Assembly (NCBI RefSeq): GCF_005239225.2
Contig: NC_133289.1
Coordinates: 6,021,501-6,085,500 of the forward strand
DNA from: Populus alba
Lineage: Eukaryota > Streptophyta > Magnoliopsida > Malpighiales > Salicaceae
Length of the DNA: 64,000 nt
Reading direction: 5' to 3'
Part shown: in pieces, positions 48,624 to 62,400 of the stretch
How the letters are laid out: each line of letters opens with the position of its first letter
Numbering within the stretch: position 1 is the stretch's first letter
Translations under genes and position numbers: made by a program
Notes under the pieces: model-generated
The model's database searches: none
The model's input: the letters and a program-made list of their open reading frames with translations, nothing else
Told to the model about the DNA's origin: nothing

Positions 48624-49050
48624 TTCCTTGTTATTATCTACTGCATGCAAATCCGGACCCAAATGATTTCTTGTCTCTTGCATTTTCGGTTGTTTGGTGT
48701 GCCTTTTAAAACTGTGATTTAAAGCGTTAAGGAAAGGGGTGCCTACATCATTAGGAACAAGGCAATGGCCTGTCTTCCATTTCGTTTCTCTGTATGTATT
48801 CATTCAGCTTCCAACATCGACCCCCCGGTTACCGGGGCATCTGCACTGTCAAAAACACGAGCGGCGTTTTATCTCACATCAGCGGTGTAAGACCAAGCCG
48901 GCGTACGGAAAAAAGACTGCCAGCCACACGAATTCGCCATCTATTATGTATTACGAATTGCAATTTAGAACCGCAACGGTGCAGAGACTATTTCGAAATT
49001 ATATGCGAACTTCCACTTCAAATTAGGGATTTCCCAATCTGCTGAAGTAG
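48624..49050. other. 3' flank of CMO
   Basis: Contains the CMO 3' UTR. A GC-richer segment at about 48800-48960 has short frames but no recognisable domain. Confidence 0.4.
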
Positions 49051-50003
49051 GTGTTTGGTTTTGTGGTTGTGGGTGAGGTTCACCCACAACCAACCATATA
49101 TTTTAGTGTTTGGTAACAAAAAAAAATAATTTTTATTGGTGGGATCCATCAATTTTAACGGCTGCACCACAAGTTCGGAGAAGCAGCATTTTGCTGCTTC
49201 TCGTGATGAGATAATAATCTCAACAGTGGAGCATGGTTTCACTGCACACTGTTCACATGAATAATTTTTTTTTTTTTTTAACCAGTGCATAAAGTTTTTT
49301 TTTTTTTTTGAAAAACTAATACAGTTAATTAATTGCACTCGTATTGTTCACGTGAACATGAACAATATTTTTTTTTTTGTTTTTTAAAAAATTAGTTTAA
49401 GGTAAATTAAATTTGTTCATATTATAATCTCAATTTTATTCCTGATAATATTTTACTTAATTTTATTGCACGCAGGATAAATCATGATAACTGTAATTAT
49501 TATTGAATGAATTTTGTACGTAATGAAATTGTTGATTTTTTTTTAAAAAAATTATGTTTTACTCAAAAAACTAGTACTTAATATTATTTAATAACACTAT
49601 ATAAATTATCGTTAATTTTTTTAAAAAAAATTATATTTTACTCAAAACACTAGTACTTAATATTATTTAATAACACTACATAAATTAGAGGGATATCACA
49701 TGATGACGTAGCATTTATAAAATTTAATCGCAATTCCAATTATATTATTGTTAGCCCGGCCCAGTTAAAAAAAAAATCAGTTTTTATTTTTATTTTAATA
49801 TATATGTTTTTTAATTATTTTATAACCTCAATTTGAAAACATTTTTTTAACCAAACACATTAAACTACTTTTTCTTTAACCTCAATTTCAACCACAGTTT
49901 TAACCAAATACTTATTTTTTCAAACTAAACTCAACTAAAAGTATTTTTTATAAAACAATTTTTTTCAAACCACAACCACAACAGCTACCACAATACCAAA
50001 CAC
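49051..50003. mobile_element. MITE-like element with GTGTTTGGT termini
   Basis: The left end reads GTGTTTGGTTTTGTGGTTGT and the right end is the inverted counterpart, with ACCACAATACCAAACAC. A second, inner inverted pair (about GTGTTTGGTAAC near 49113 and ACCAAACACATT near 49850) suggests one copy nested in another. The interior is AT-rich with no coding capacity. I could not find a convincing target duplication, so superfamily is open; short GTGTTTGG ends are common in plant PIF/Harbinger- and hAT-type MITEs. Confidence 0.55.
49541..49690. repeat. Tandem repeat of period 79 bp inside the MITE
   Basis: ACTCAAAA followed by ACTAGTACTTAATATTATTT and AATAACACTA occurs at 49561 and at 49640, with only a few differences. 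Confidence 0.8.
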
Positions 50004-50427
50004 ACACGACTCGCCACCGCCTTCAACTTCCAGCGTCAAGAAACGAAGTGGAGTCGATAACCATAATTTCCTCATTAAACTTTGGTGATTTGACAAGCCT
50101 GAAAGCCCTCAGATTGACGAAACATTCCATGCATTAATTCAAAAATATGTTTAATGCACTTGATTCCATGATTTCACAACTATAAACACAATCTAGAAAA
50201 AGTATGTGCCAAATTAAACTCAAGGAAGTTATTTTTCTCCTAGACAATCCTCGCTAGAAACTGGAGCATAAAGTTATTGGTGAAAAAAATAAAAAATTCT
50301 TCACAAGTATGTCACCATGCGTGCACCTGTATCGTCCTATGATAGCAAATATGACGAAACTGTGCTGATAGACTAGTAAATCTATATTAGCCAGGTTGAT
50401 GTTAGTACTGTGAGTCTTTTGAGACTT
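50004..50427. other. 3' flank of the Ca2+-ATPase gene
   Basis: No separate gene is seen. It should contain the 3' UTR of the minus-strand ACA gene whose stop codon is at 50428-50430. Confidence 0.45.
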
Positions 50428-53400
50428 CTACTGATCACCTGAAGGACAATGATTGAAAAATATCAGACTTGATATACCACACGTTATGAAGAGAAGATGA
50501 ACAGGAAAATAAATGATTCTTACTTGGAGAGTTACCACTTCGATGAAACATCTTTGTAAAGAACTTGTGCAAGGGAGTTTGTGGAACAGGTATCAGTTTA
50601 CCAATAGCAGCAAGCGGCCAACTGGTTGGAAAAGAATAAAAAGAGAGAACTACAGTTTAGATATGCAAATATGAGCCAATTGGTATGATAACATGTATGT
50701 ATGTATGTTTCCATGCGCATCAGATTGATGTGAGCTTTGCTACAGCCTACATCTAGACATGATATGAGTCTTGTTATAACTACAGTTTCTGGGACAGGAT
50801 ATCTCGAGCTTGCTATCTACAACCATGATCGTAAATAGCATTTGACGAAAATCATAGCATAATTAGTTACTATAATAGAAATCAGAGAAATCCCAGAAGG
50901 GCTGCAGTTTACCTGATAATAGCAATAACTGCTGAAATCAGCCACTGTTTCCAATTGAGCTTGACTGTAGAAGTGAACTTCCCAACAAACTCAATAATGA
51001 TAACCTATAAAAAGCAAAGGAAAAGCATGTTCATGGATAGCACACAGAAGACCCAAAACCTAGGGCATTGAATAAGTCAACAAGGTCTTACCTGAAGTAC
51101 AAGTGTTATTCCAACTATAACAACGAAAAGGTGGTTTTTTGTAATCCCTTCGAAAATATTTAATTCATCTGGCTTCCGGGCATTGAATTCATTGAAGATC
51201 TGCAGTTCAGAAAATTATACTCACCTTATCATGCTTCGTAGCTATGAACTCTTAACAACCAGATCATATAAAAAATGCTAAAATGGAATTTAACTGGAAT
51301 CATCGTAATTGTTTGTTGCTTCATTTTGCTTGAGAGGAGTTAAAGACTAACCTGACAGAGCACAAATGCATTGAATATCAAGGTATTCTTCACCTTGTTT
51401 GCATGCTGAGGGGTTTCATGCTCCAACCCCAGTAAGCTCTTCCCTCGAAAATTAAGGACAAGCAACACGCTCACTTGATATGCTGCCTAAATTTTTTGGA
51501 ACCACAATTGACAATTACCATTACTGTACTTTATGTGAATGAAAAAACACTTAGCACCAGATAATTTATAGCAATTTAAAATGTTAGCACTGACAAGATA
51601 TATAGAATAAAACCAAATACTAATGTGTACCTGTATCAGCAGGTTCCTCCACATGATATTTGTAATTAGTGGTTCCCTGAAAAAGAATATACACCTTAAA
51701 GTAGATCATAGAAAATGCAAACGCACATCTGAATTAGTTTGATAACAGAGAGCCAAAAGGACCATAAAAAGACCAGAACAGAGGCATTTTGCCTGGGAAA
51801 TATCCTTGAAACAAGGGTTAAAACTTGTCATGCTGAAGGGCACCACAATTGTTACAGAAGAAACATCTACAGTAATATTGAAACAAGTTATCTAGTAACA
51901 GAAAGCAACATGGAGCAGGCTAATAGCTGGATTTTAGGCTGAGGTGGGCAGGTTTTTCAACTTGTGGTAGGGGGGGAAGCCATAAGTCAGGTTCAAGAAT
52001 CAAACTAAAAACAAAGCCATCCGCATCTCTTAAGAGTCCAGATGAGATGCTGGGTTTCAATTTGTGTTAGGGGGGGAGCCATAAGTCAGGTTCAAGAATC
52101 AAACTAAAAACAAAGCCATCCACTTCTCTTAAAAGTCCAGATGAGATACTAGTTGTATACATCCAATATCCACTTCTAAATTTTCCAGATACAAATTTCC
52201 TTCCATCAAATTATAACAGAAAGCAGGACACTGTTCTGGCTTACAACAGCTTGATTTAGTTCTAAGATATTTAAAACTTTACACACTGACAAGGTGCAAA
52301 CCATTTCAACATTTCGTACCTGCGACCAACTGGAGGTCTATCCATCAGGTGATCTGTTGGAGGCTCAGTAGCCAGTGCCAATGCTCCAAGAGTATCCATG
52401 ATAAGGTTAACCCACAGGAGCTGTATTAAAAGATAGAACCAAAACATGAATACAGACTAACTGAAACAATTATCTTTTTTAGTTGTGTAACTAGGAGACT
52501 GAAAATACCTGCACTGCATTTAATGGGACATCGCCAGAAGAAATTGCAGCCACAACATTTATAATAAGAGCTGCAACATTAACCGTAAGCTGAAACTGGA
52601 TAAATTTCTGGATATTTGCATATACAGATCTACCCCAACGGACAACCTGCATTAAGGAGACATTAAAAATTATTGAAATTGCACTTACAAAAAGAATGAA
52701 ACACTAATATCTGAGCTACTGTAACAGGAAGATAATTTGGAAGAACCTGTGCCCTGCAATAGCATAAAAAAGCAAGAATTCTAATTGAAACTAAAATTAG
52801 CAGAAAAAAGAGCCAACCTTCACGACTGAAGCAAAGTTGTCATCCAAAATTATGATATCTGAGCTTTCTTTAGCAACTTCTGTGCCTTGAATACCCATTG
52901 AAAGGCCAATGTCTGCCTGAACACAAAAAAAGAACAGTAATATTATGATAGCAAGCCAGTAACTTGTGAGAAAAAGATTAACGATCATAACCATTGACAC
53001 AGAAAACATAACAAGACTAGGGTTCTGCACAATTCAGTAACACAGATTTTAAACCAAATCAATTCAAATTTGTTTTGTTAAAAAACCAAGCAATTGTAAT
53101 TATTAACCAAAACCACTGTTTTCTAAGGGAAAAAAAAACAATTGTAATTGTCCACCAGATCATGTAAGGTGACTGCGTCTTATGCGAATGGAACCAGTTA
53201 GGAGAGATGCATCAAATAAATGATCCTAACATCCAGAAGCATTTTCTCAAACACTTGATTGAGAGAGAATTCTGAATGTCCACCAAACTTCCTCCAAATG
53301 AACAGTGTGACGTACTTCTTTGGATGCATGTAACAATCATCACAACATTAAAAAAAAAAGAGCATAAAAGAATAAAACATTTTACCTCATGTAATGCAGG

Positions 53401-56400
53401 AGCATCATTTGTTCCATCTCCAGTTACAGCAACAACATCTCCCCTCCTTTTCAAAGCTTGCACTAACAAAAGCTTGTCATTTGGAGAAGACCTCCCCATC
53501 ACCTAAAAATTATTGAATGGAGGATGTTTGTAAGAAATTTGATTCTCGAGATATTATACAGTTGGAAAATATAAACACAAAAAACTAATTAAAAAACAGA
53601 GATGCAATTCATACCGAGATCTTCTCTGCGATTTCCTCTCTTTCTGTATCTGAATAGTTACGAAACACTCTTCCTTCAATAACATAAGGCTCCACAGCAC
53701 CTTCTGCTGAACTCAGTATTCCACATTCCAAGGCAATTGCTTTAGCAGTTTGAAGATTGTCACCGGTTAACATGCGTACCTATGTACAAAAGTTCCTTCT
53801 TATATTTCAATAGCTGGCACAATCAAATATGCATATGTTAAGGAAAATGGGTCCAAGATTCAACACACATCAACTTGAGTTAAGAAAAATGGACCACTAG
53901 ACTGTCTAATTGCAACTCTCACAGGCAAACCATATAAAGTTCTATTTTGCATGCAATTCCAGAGTCTTGATAGTTAAAAATGTCTCCAAGTAATACATTA
54001 ATAGGGAAAAGTTCTTCGTGACCCGGTAACATGAACTAGGGAAATAAAGAGTAATCCACATTTCACTTAAACTTCTTGACAACCAAGAATCTTGAGTTCT
54101 TGTGTTGTTAATCAGGAACTGTCTCTAGCGCTTGAAAAGTACATTTATAAAGACTCTGATTGAGAAAGAGAGAGAACTCACCAGGAAAAGAATTTCCCAC
54201 ACTTTCAGAATCACCTCCAAGAAAAAATCTAAATATAATTTATGAACAAAATTAATTGTCCTTGACTACGTCTATATATTTTAAGACTGGGTGAAATAAA
54301 AGCACAATCCATCTTAGGAACCAAAACCTGTTTCAGTGCATTACCCTGAATTTGAGAAAACTCTCAAATATTGAATTGCATTTGACCCACAATATTCCAA
54401 ATCACCAGCATAAAAGAATGAATTGCATAACATTCAAAACAAAAACCTAGATAAACACTTATTTTCAACTCAATCAATCCATCTTTATATTTATGGAACA
54501 TAATGCAAATTCAAACAAGAGAGACAAACTATTTGGGCATCAAATATCACAATGACTTGACTCTCGAGAAGAGGGGGGAACCAGGACATAGAAGCATTGC
54601 AATCCATATGGAGCAAGATATCGAAACCATGAGTTTAGTAATTCCAAATGAAACAGGCACTCAAAAATTTAAAAATAAATAAATAAATTTTGACCTAAAT
54701 TATGTGGTCAGAAATTCAAAGGGCAAACTGAATCATTTATATCTGAAATTTGCTTTTTCAAAACAATCATTCATATAACAATAGACACGAGTTCAAAGTT
54801 ATTATAAACCACCATTCAGCATGCTGAAAAATCAATCCAACAGAGTTTTAAAATATGAAAAACAAATTGGAGAGCAACAAGAGAAATTGCAGTGTCATAC
54901 AAGAAATAATTGATAACAATTGTCGATCACAGACAGGTTTTCAGCTTACAACATTTGACAAGCAGAAATACCTTCACACCAGCTTTTTGGCACAGTTGAA
55001 CAGCATCTCTCACACCTGGACGACATGGGTCCTGCATAATTTTATATGCAAGTTAGCATGTAAATTTAAATCTTAACAGTCAGAGTGAAATAAAATTCAA
55101 TTGTATATGCAAATATGACAGCTGAGTGAAACAAAATTTGATTACATAAATCAACAAACTGAATAAGTTAATTAGTTACATCTCATAATGCCAATAGTTA
55201 AATAGCATTGTCAGTGAGATAAAATGAGGATGTCATCATAAACAAGTGGGAATAAAAGATCATCTTGACCATATGGCAGCACATACCTTTATACCAACAA
55301 TAGCAAGCAAAACAAGATCATCTTGAGGTAATGCCCATTGAGTTTTCTGTTGTTCATCGGCTGGAACTTTGTCCATGTCATATGTTCTATATGCAATGGC
55401 AACACAACGCAAACTACTGGCAGCCATATCTTCAATAGCTTTCTTAAAAAACAATACCTGCAATCAACAACCAGTTTCACTAAATCAAATCCTACTACAA
55501 TGTCAAGATACCATCAACAATAATAGTTGCCTCTTAACATGATCTAAACAAACATCGCTGCTTTTTAGATTTAAGTTGTCTAAATAGAAAGAGGTCTGAT
55601 AAGTCTGATGTGAGAAAAAACAGAAAAAATCACAAGGACAAAACTTATCAGAGAAAACAATCACTTAAACCAACCTTGTCTTGATCCAATGGCACGATTT
55701 TACCACTTGCATCGATGTATTTCGTACATGAGGCTAATACTATTTCGGCAGCCCCCTTCCAATGTATATGCACTTGAGAGTCAGGCTGTAAAAATGAAAC
55801 AGTTTGTAAACACACATCTAAAAGTAAAATACAACATTTCTAGAAGTTCACAATTTTCAATTTATTTCTGAATTACATATGGACTATATTTCTAGCCTGC
55901 ATAAAAAATAGAGGACCAAGATTTTGAGAGCTTCTGAATTGCTTAGAAGAATAAATTTGACTATGCTAGTTTTATTCGCCAGCCAAAACTCTAGCAAAAG
56001 AAAGAATTCTGAGTATTACTAGTCAGTGATGTTCAAATGAAACAGTTTGTAAAAACACATCTAAAAGTAAAAGAAACATTTCTACAAGTTCACAATTTTC
56101 AATTTATTTCCAAATTACATATGGACTATATTTCTAGCCTGCATAAAAAATAGCGGACCAAGATTTTGAGAGCTTCTGAATTGCTTAGAAGAATAAATTT
56201 GACCGTGCTAGTTTTATTCGCCAGCCAAAACTCTAGCAAAAGAAAGTTCTGAGTATTGCTAGCCAGTGACGTTCAAATGAGCCGAACTACTTCATACCAC
56301 AAGAACGTTTTGCACATCACGGTTTTTGCAGAATGGTGCAATGGATGAATCATTAAGGCAACTTTTCAATTGCTATTTAACATATAAATGAGTTGTTACA

Positions 56401-59400
56401 AAAAAACACTAACAGCACACTCTTGGGCTTAACATTCTTAGAAATGGAGGATAGTATCTACCTGGCAAGCAATCAATTTTTCCCAAAATACAATCTCACA
56501 ATTAACTTTGTAAATTTTCTTTTTACTAAAGTTTCTATAGCAAATTAACAGTGTAATTATATTACCAGTTGTAGTGCCACGCCGCCTTTTTTCTTCTCAG
56601 AGTTGAATGGGAATACATGAATGATACTGGATTCAGATCGAACAGCATCGAAATTCATCCCCAGCTGTAAACAGGTAAACCCATGATCTGATATAAAAGC
56701 TATTACACCTTAGCAAACGAGATGAAGTTAAGAAAAGTGAGCAAACCAGACCTTGACTGCCCATCCAAGAATGGCCTTTTCTGTTGGTGATCCGGAAATC
56801 TCTGGATCTCCACCTCCCTGCCAACGAGCAGTTACAGCACATCATACAATGCAGTAGATTCTTGATCAGCTGCTCAATTAGTCTTCATATTTAAGAAAAA
56901 AGAGAGAGCAATCCCCTGAACTTACCTCAGGAACAAAAACACTGCCGGTTGTGTTCTGTGCAATGCCTTCCATGAGTAAAGAAGACAAAATAGGAGGCAA
57001 CTGTGATTTACTGTCTGGAGGATCAACGTTTTGTCCTCCAGAATAAACTTCCACAATGGTCATCTGTGAATAAAAGAAATGTCTTTGAAAATAATGCGAG
57101 AACAAAGACAATGACCCTGTTATTCAATCCTTATTTGAGCCGAGGGAAAGCTATGACAACACTCTTCTCCTCGTGATTTACCTGATTCAAGGTTAAAGTT
57201 CCAGTCTTATCACTGCAAATAGTTGTCGCAGAGCCCATAGTTTCACAGGCAGAAAGTCGGCGCACCTGCAATTCAACTTCTATTAAGCCACAGTGTGTCA
57301 AGGTTAGAAAAAGCACCAACAATAAAATAGAACAGCACATACCAAAGCCTTATCCATCATCATTTTTCTCATCGAGTAGGCAAGACTGTCATACAAAAAA
57401 CAGAAATGTCTATTTTAAGTATAAAAGATTCAATCATAAACCAGCATATGAAAGAAGTCACACCATCTGCCATATAATGGTAAAGTTGGGTATTAATCTG
57501 CATAGTGTGAGGGTTTTTCTTTCTTTCTTCTTTTTCGAAAAGCACAAAATTCATGTGTTAATGAAAGAGGTTAGTAACATGAGCTTCTGATGATCATTGA
57601 TGAAAGAAATAATGGCTGATGTTTGGATAAACAATGCTGCTCAAGATATTTGAGTAATTTTCTGAGTAGGGAAACTCACGTTAAAGTAACTGCTAAGGGA
57701 AGCCCTTCAGGCACCGCAACTACAACAATGGTAACCTACAATGGTGATGAAGTTAGTTAATCAGAGGCATATAGAAACTAGAGGGAATGTTTGAAGAGAG
57801 AAGCGCATACCGCAACAGTGAGAATTTTAATGGCTCCATCTACTGCTGTACTAGCTTTTGTTTTACCCGCTTTAAACTGAGAACTTCCATCAAAATTTTT
57901 TGTATGACCAGTGAAATATCTGTTGGATCAAACTCACAAATTCAACATACAGATATAAAGAGAAGTGAAGAGGACACAGAAACAGATATCACAGTTACCT
58001 GACCAAAAGGACTATCAAGACAAGCAAAGCTACTGTAAGCCCCACAATACCAATGAAAGTTGCAACCCCATTCAAGCGCACCTGTAAGCAATCACTAATA
58101 ATTAATATAATGTATAAGATATAAAACGTTAACACAAAACAATATTGAAAAAAAGACCTGCAAAGGTGTTTCTTCACCAGTGTCTTCTGAAATACTAGCC
58201 ATGAGCAACCCCCATTCAGTATTAATTCCAACACCGGTTACCTGCAATCAACCAGAAAAAGAAAAAGAAAAGAGATGTAAGCTAGCAAGGTAAATAGAAG
58301 CAAAAAAACCATCACCCCTCCCATGAAAGTACAGCCTTTGCATCCTTAACTATATTTGTTAGCTGAGAACAAGATTTTCACAATCTCTACAACAAAAAAG
58401 AAAAGTTGCATTCCTACTTCAAAGTGAAAGTTTACAATAGCTTCAGGAACAATACAAAATTGGTTTTAAATAAGAAACCATGATGATATTACCAATTAAC
58501 ATGAAAAAAGAAGGAACGAAGGAAAAAAATGCAAAATGAGCATGAGGAAAATCTACATCAATGAAAAAGGAGTCCTCAAAGTATTCCCCAAATTACCAAA
58601 GGTCATTCATCACAATGGTGGTTTCCCTTAGGAGGACTGATATCCTCTCATATTCTTTAGGACGTGATAATCATGTTGTTTTAATCTATGCCATTCAAAT
58701 TATAGAATGGAAAATGTCTTATTAAATGACATTTCAAACAAAAGCAAATCTAAATTTCGCAATATTTGTTGCCACCTGTTTTACATAGATATTCTTCTGT
58801 TGGAAGAAAAAAAAGGAAACAGATCCTATTCTGTCTAGAGGGGCCTATATACATCTCTAGTTTGTAGCTATCTTTAATCACTTACAACATCCATTTATTG
58901 TTCATGCAAAGATGCACAAGTTGGGTCCAGAGTTACTAATTTAAAGCAGATTTCTTGTTGTACAGTCTCTTTTTTTTAACTTGTTCACTTTTTTCTTTTA
59001 TAGTTTTCAAATAATAGTGTTAGAATTTGGATAAGAAAAGCTTACCCATTCATTAAATTTGGAAGGCTTAGATTAAAATATAATGCCCTGCAGAATATGA
59101 GAGGATCCAAATACCCATGAAACATAAAATGAATGGGGTCTGACATAGGTTAAAAACAAGCCCTTGGTCCCTTAGGGAAAAACAAAAAGGTTGCAGCACA
59201 TGCTATCTGCTTTTACATAGATATTCTTCTGTTGGGAGAATAAAAAATGAAACAGATCCTATTCTGTCTAGAGTAGCCTATACACATCTCTAGTCTGTAG
59301 CTGTCTTTAATCACTTACAACATCCATTTCTTGTTCATGCACAGATGCACAAGTTGGGTCCAAAGTTTCTAATTTGAAAGCAGATTTCGTGTTGTACAGT

Positions 59401-62400
59401 CTCTTTTTTTTAACTTGTTCACTTTTTTCTTTTATAGTTTTCTACCATAATTTTTTCGTGCACAGGTACTTACACAAAATATGCAAATGATAGTGTTAGA
59501 ATTTGGTTGAAGAGCTTACCCCTTCATTAAATTTGGAAGGCTTAGATTAAAATATCATGTCCTGCAGAATATGAGAGGATCCGAATACCCATGAAACGTA
59601 AAATGAATGGGTCTGACTTAGGTTAAAAACAAGCCCTTGGTCCCTTAAGGAAAAACAAAAGGGTTTCAGCACATACTATCTTCTTTTTCCCTCTCTTTTA
59701 CTCTTTTTTTTCCTCTTAAATAAATATAAACCAAAAACAATGTTGAGATCTTAGCTGTATCCCTCCACAAGTTGCTTAATGAGCCAAGATGGATTTTTAA
59801 AGAAATTGAAAACTATTGTGCTTAGCAGAGAAAGAATAAAAATGAGAATGCATAAGCTTTACCAGCATAGTACCACTACCATCCGCAACTTTGCAGCCAG
59901 ACATTAGAAATGGTTCCCTGGAATTCTTATGAACCTGCAAAGAAAGCAATCATACCTAAATACAAAGTGTGTAATAATGCAATTTCGACATGCTGAAAGA
60001 TATAGGTCCAAGGCTTACAATCTTGCTTTCTCCAGTCATGCTTGATTCATCAATAGCAAGAGAGTGACCAGTAATTAAAATTCCATCAGCAGGTACCTAA
60101 AGAAATATGAAGGATGGGGATGAAGTATAGAAAATGAAATGAAATGAAAAATACCAAAAAATGTGAGGAAAAAGGAGCTTACCTGATCACCAATGTTAAG
60201 GGGTATGACATCACCTACAACAATATCATATATAGAAACTTCAATTCTTCTACCTCCTCTGATAACCTACACATGAGCCTTTTAAAGGTAAAATACAAGA
60301 CATACAGATGCCCAAAACTTTAAAAAATGCCATGGTAGAAAAGGCACCTCCAAATGTATGTTTCTCTTCTCCTCGTTTAGATTTTGGAACTGAAGAGATT
60401 GTTTGTAGTCACTTATAGCTGAAACAAGAAAACATGATGAAAGTCAGTATGCTCCGTTCAGTATAGGAATAATGTATAGCAACCAATTCTTGTGGATGCT
60501 TAAAGTTCAAACTAATATTAGCAAACACACCAAAAAAAAAAAAGCAAAAGATTCATATCCATCAAGAATATATACATCATCTTTATCAAGCTAGTCATTA
60601 GAAGAAAATTTGCACTGTTTACAAAACGACCAGAGAGCATAACCAGATTTTCTAAGCATCTTATATGACATTCAGTCATAGTTGGCTGGCCCCTTAACAG
60701 GTTTTTCCTATCATACTGGATAACTCATTCAAACATTAAAAAATCCAATGAAGCAAGCAGATCACAGTTGAAGGCTTCTTTGATCGTCCCAAACAAATGA
60801 AAAAAGACTAACATGATAAATGATAAGTGCCGAACAAGCTGGTAGATCATAAAAATATTCTGCTAGTACTGAAAAATTATAGCACTTTATAGCTGCTCAA
60901 GAGTTAAAGCGTTATTAACTTATTATACCACATAAGTATTTGAAGACGGGAAATACTAGTGTTATAAGGGAATAACACATGGCAATATATATATATTGAC
61001 GCACTTAAATGAATCAATGTAAATTGATTCAAGATAAAACAACAAAACAGTCAACGGAATTAAATGTATCTCCATTTTTTGTTCACTTCCACATCACTGG
61101 CAGTTCTGGTAATTATGCAATATTGTCACTATGTAGCTGCTCTTCTATTCCAATGTCTGCAGTTAGCAACGGTTTTATGATTACTATTGGAAACGTTTCG
61201 TAAATTCAACACACATGCGTTCAGCAACAGATCAATAGAAAGAAATGCAAGGAAACACAACACAAACATGTCACAAGGCACCAGGCATCATCATACAAGA
61301 CCTGCCACAGTTTTAGGACTTTCAGCATAAGACCAAATAGATTTGACTAACTTAACATTAAACTGAATCATATGGGTATTATCCTGAGATTAAAACAAAA
61401 AAAAAAAATAATAAGCAATGGAGATCCCCAAATTTGCTACTCTATCCAAATATTATTTTTCCCAATTCAAATACATAAAGCACTATCCATGTATCTCCAT
61501 ACCTGTCACAACAATGACAAGGATAACTGCAAAGGCAATGCTGGCCCCATCATACCATCCTTCCTTAATACCCTGGAAGAAAAAATCCATGACACTGTGA
61601 CTAAGTAAACAAAAATTTATTGATAGGATGCAGGTCAAGAAACCATTAGAAACATTTAGCACGCAAATTGACATGGAGTTCACATCCAAGAAACTATGTG
61701 AACTCAGCGGCAATTTTCCAGTATTTTCATGCACCAATGCCATCTTCATTTTGTGTGCTTATACATTTACATGACAGAACCAACGTTTATATCTGTGTGG
61801 ACACATGCACATGATTCTTTTCTCTTAATCAACCATCAGTGTTATTTCCCAAAAGCAGACCAGATTATTACAACGTATATAATGTAAGCACAAGGAAACC
61901 AAAATTTATTCACTTCCAAGAAGCGAGGATCATGTTGTCAGAAGTTGAACAAATCAATTCACTGAATCCTCTGAGTGAAGCATTCTTCTGATTTATACTG
62001 TCATCTAATGATGGCACAATCAGTTATGTCCTGCAGAAACTAACCTCTGTCTTTATGCCCAGCACCAAAGAAGCCACTGCAGCTATCATCAGTATGATTA
62101 AAGTAAGATCTTGCCAAGCTTCCCAAAGGAACATCTACAGAAAGCACCAAATTAAATTTAATGTTTTTTCTTTTTATTTTTTAGGTTCAAAGAAGTAGAT
62201 GGAGAAACAGGAAGGTAATAAAGAAAAACTAAGCAATGGCACTTGAGTACAAATTTGCAAAAGAAGTTACCCAAAAACTCCTTCCTTTTTTCTGAGGATA
62301 TGTATTTGATCCAAATGCATTCTTCCGTTTCAGTAAATCAGCATCATCTCCATAAATTCCCTTCTCTGTATTAGTTTTTAAGGCATCTGCAACTCCTTTT

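Noticed and set aside
62045..62134. Suspected one-base insertion in exon 6 of the Ca2+-ATPase
   Set aside because: Recounting the bases at the line break near 62100 gave 90 bp and an intact frame; the suspicion came from a misread.
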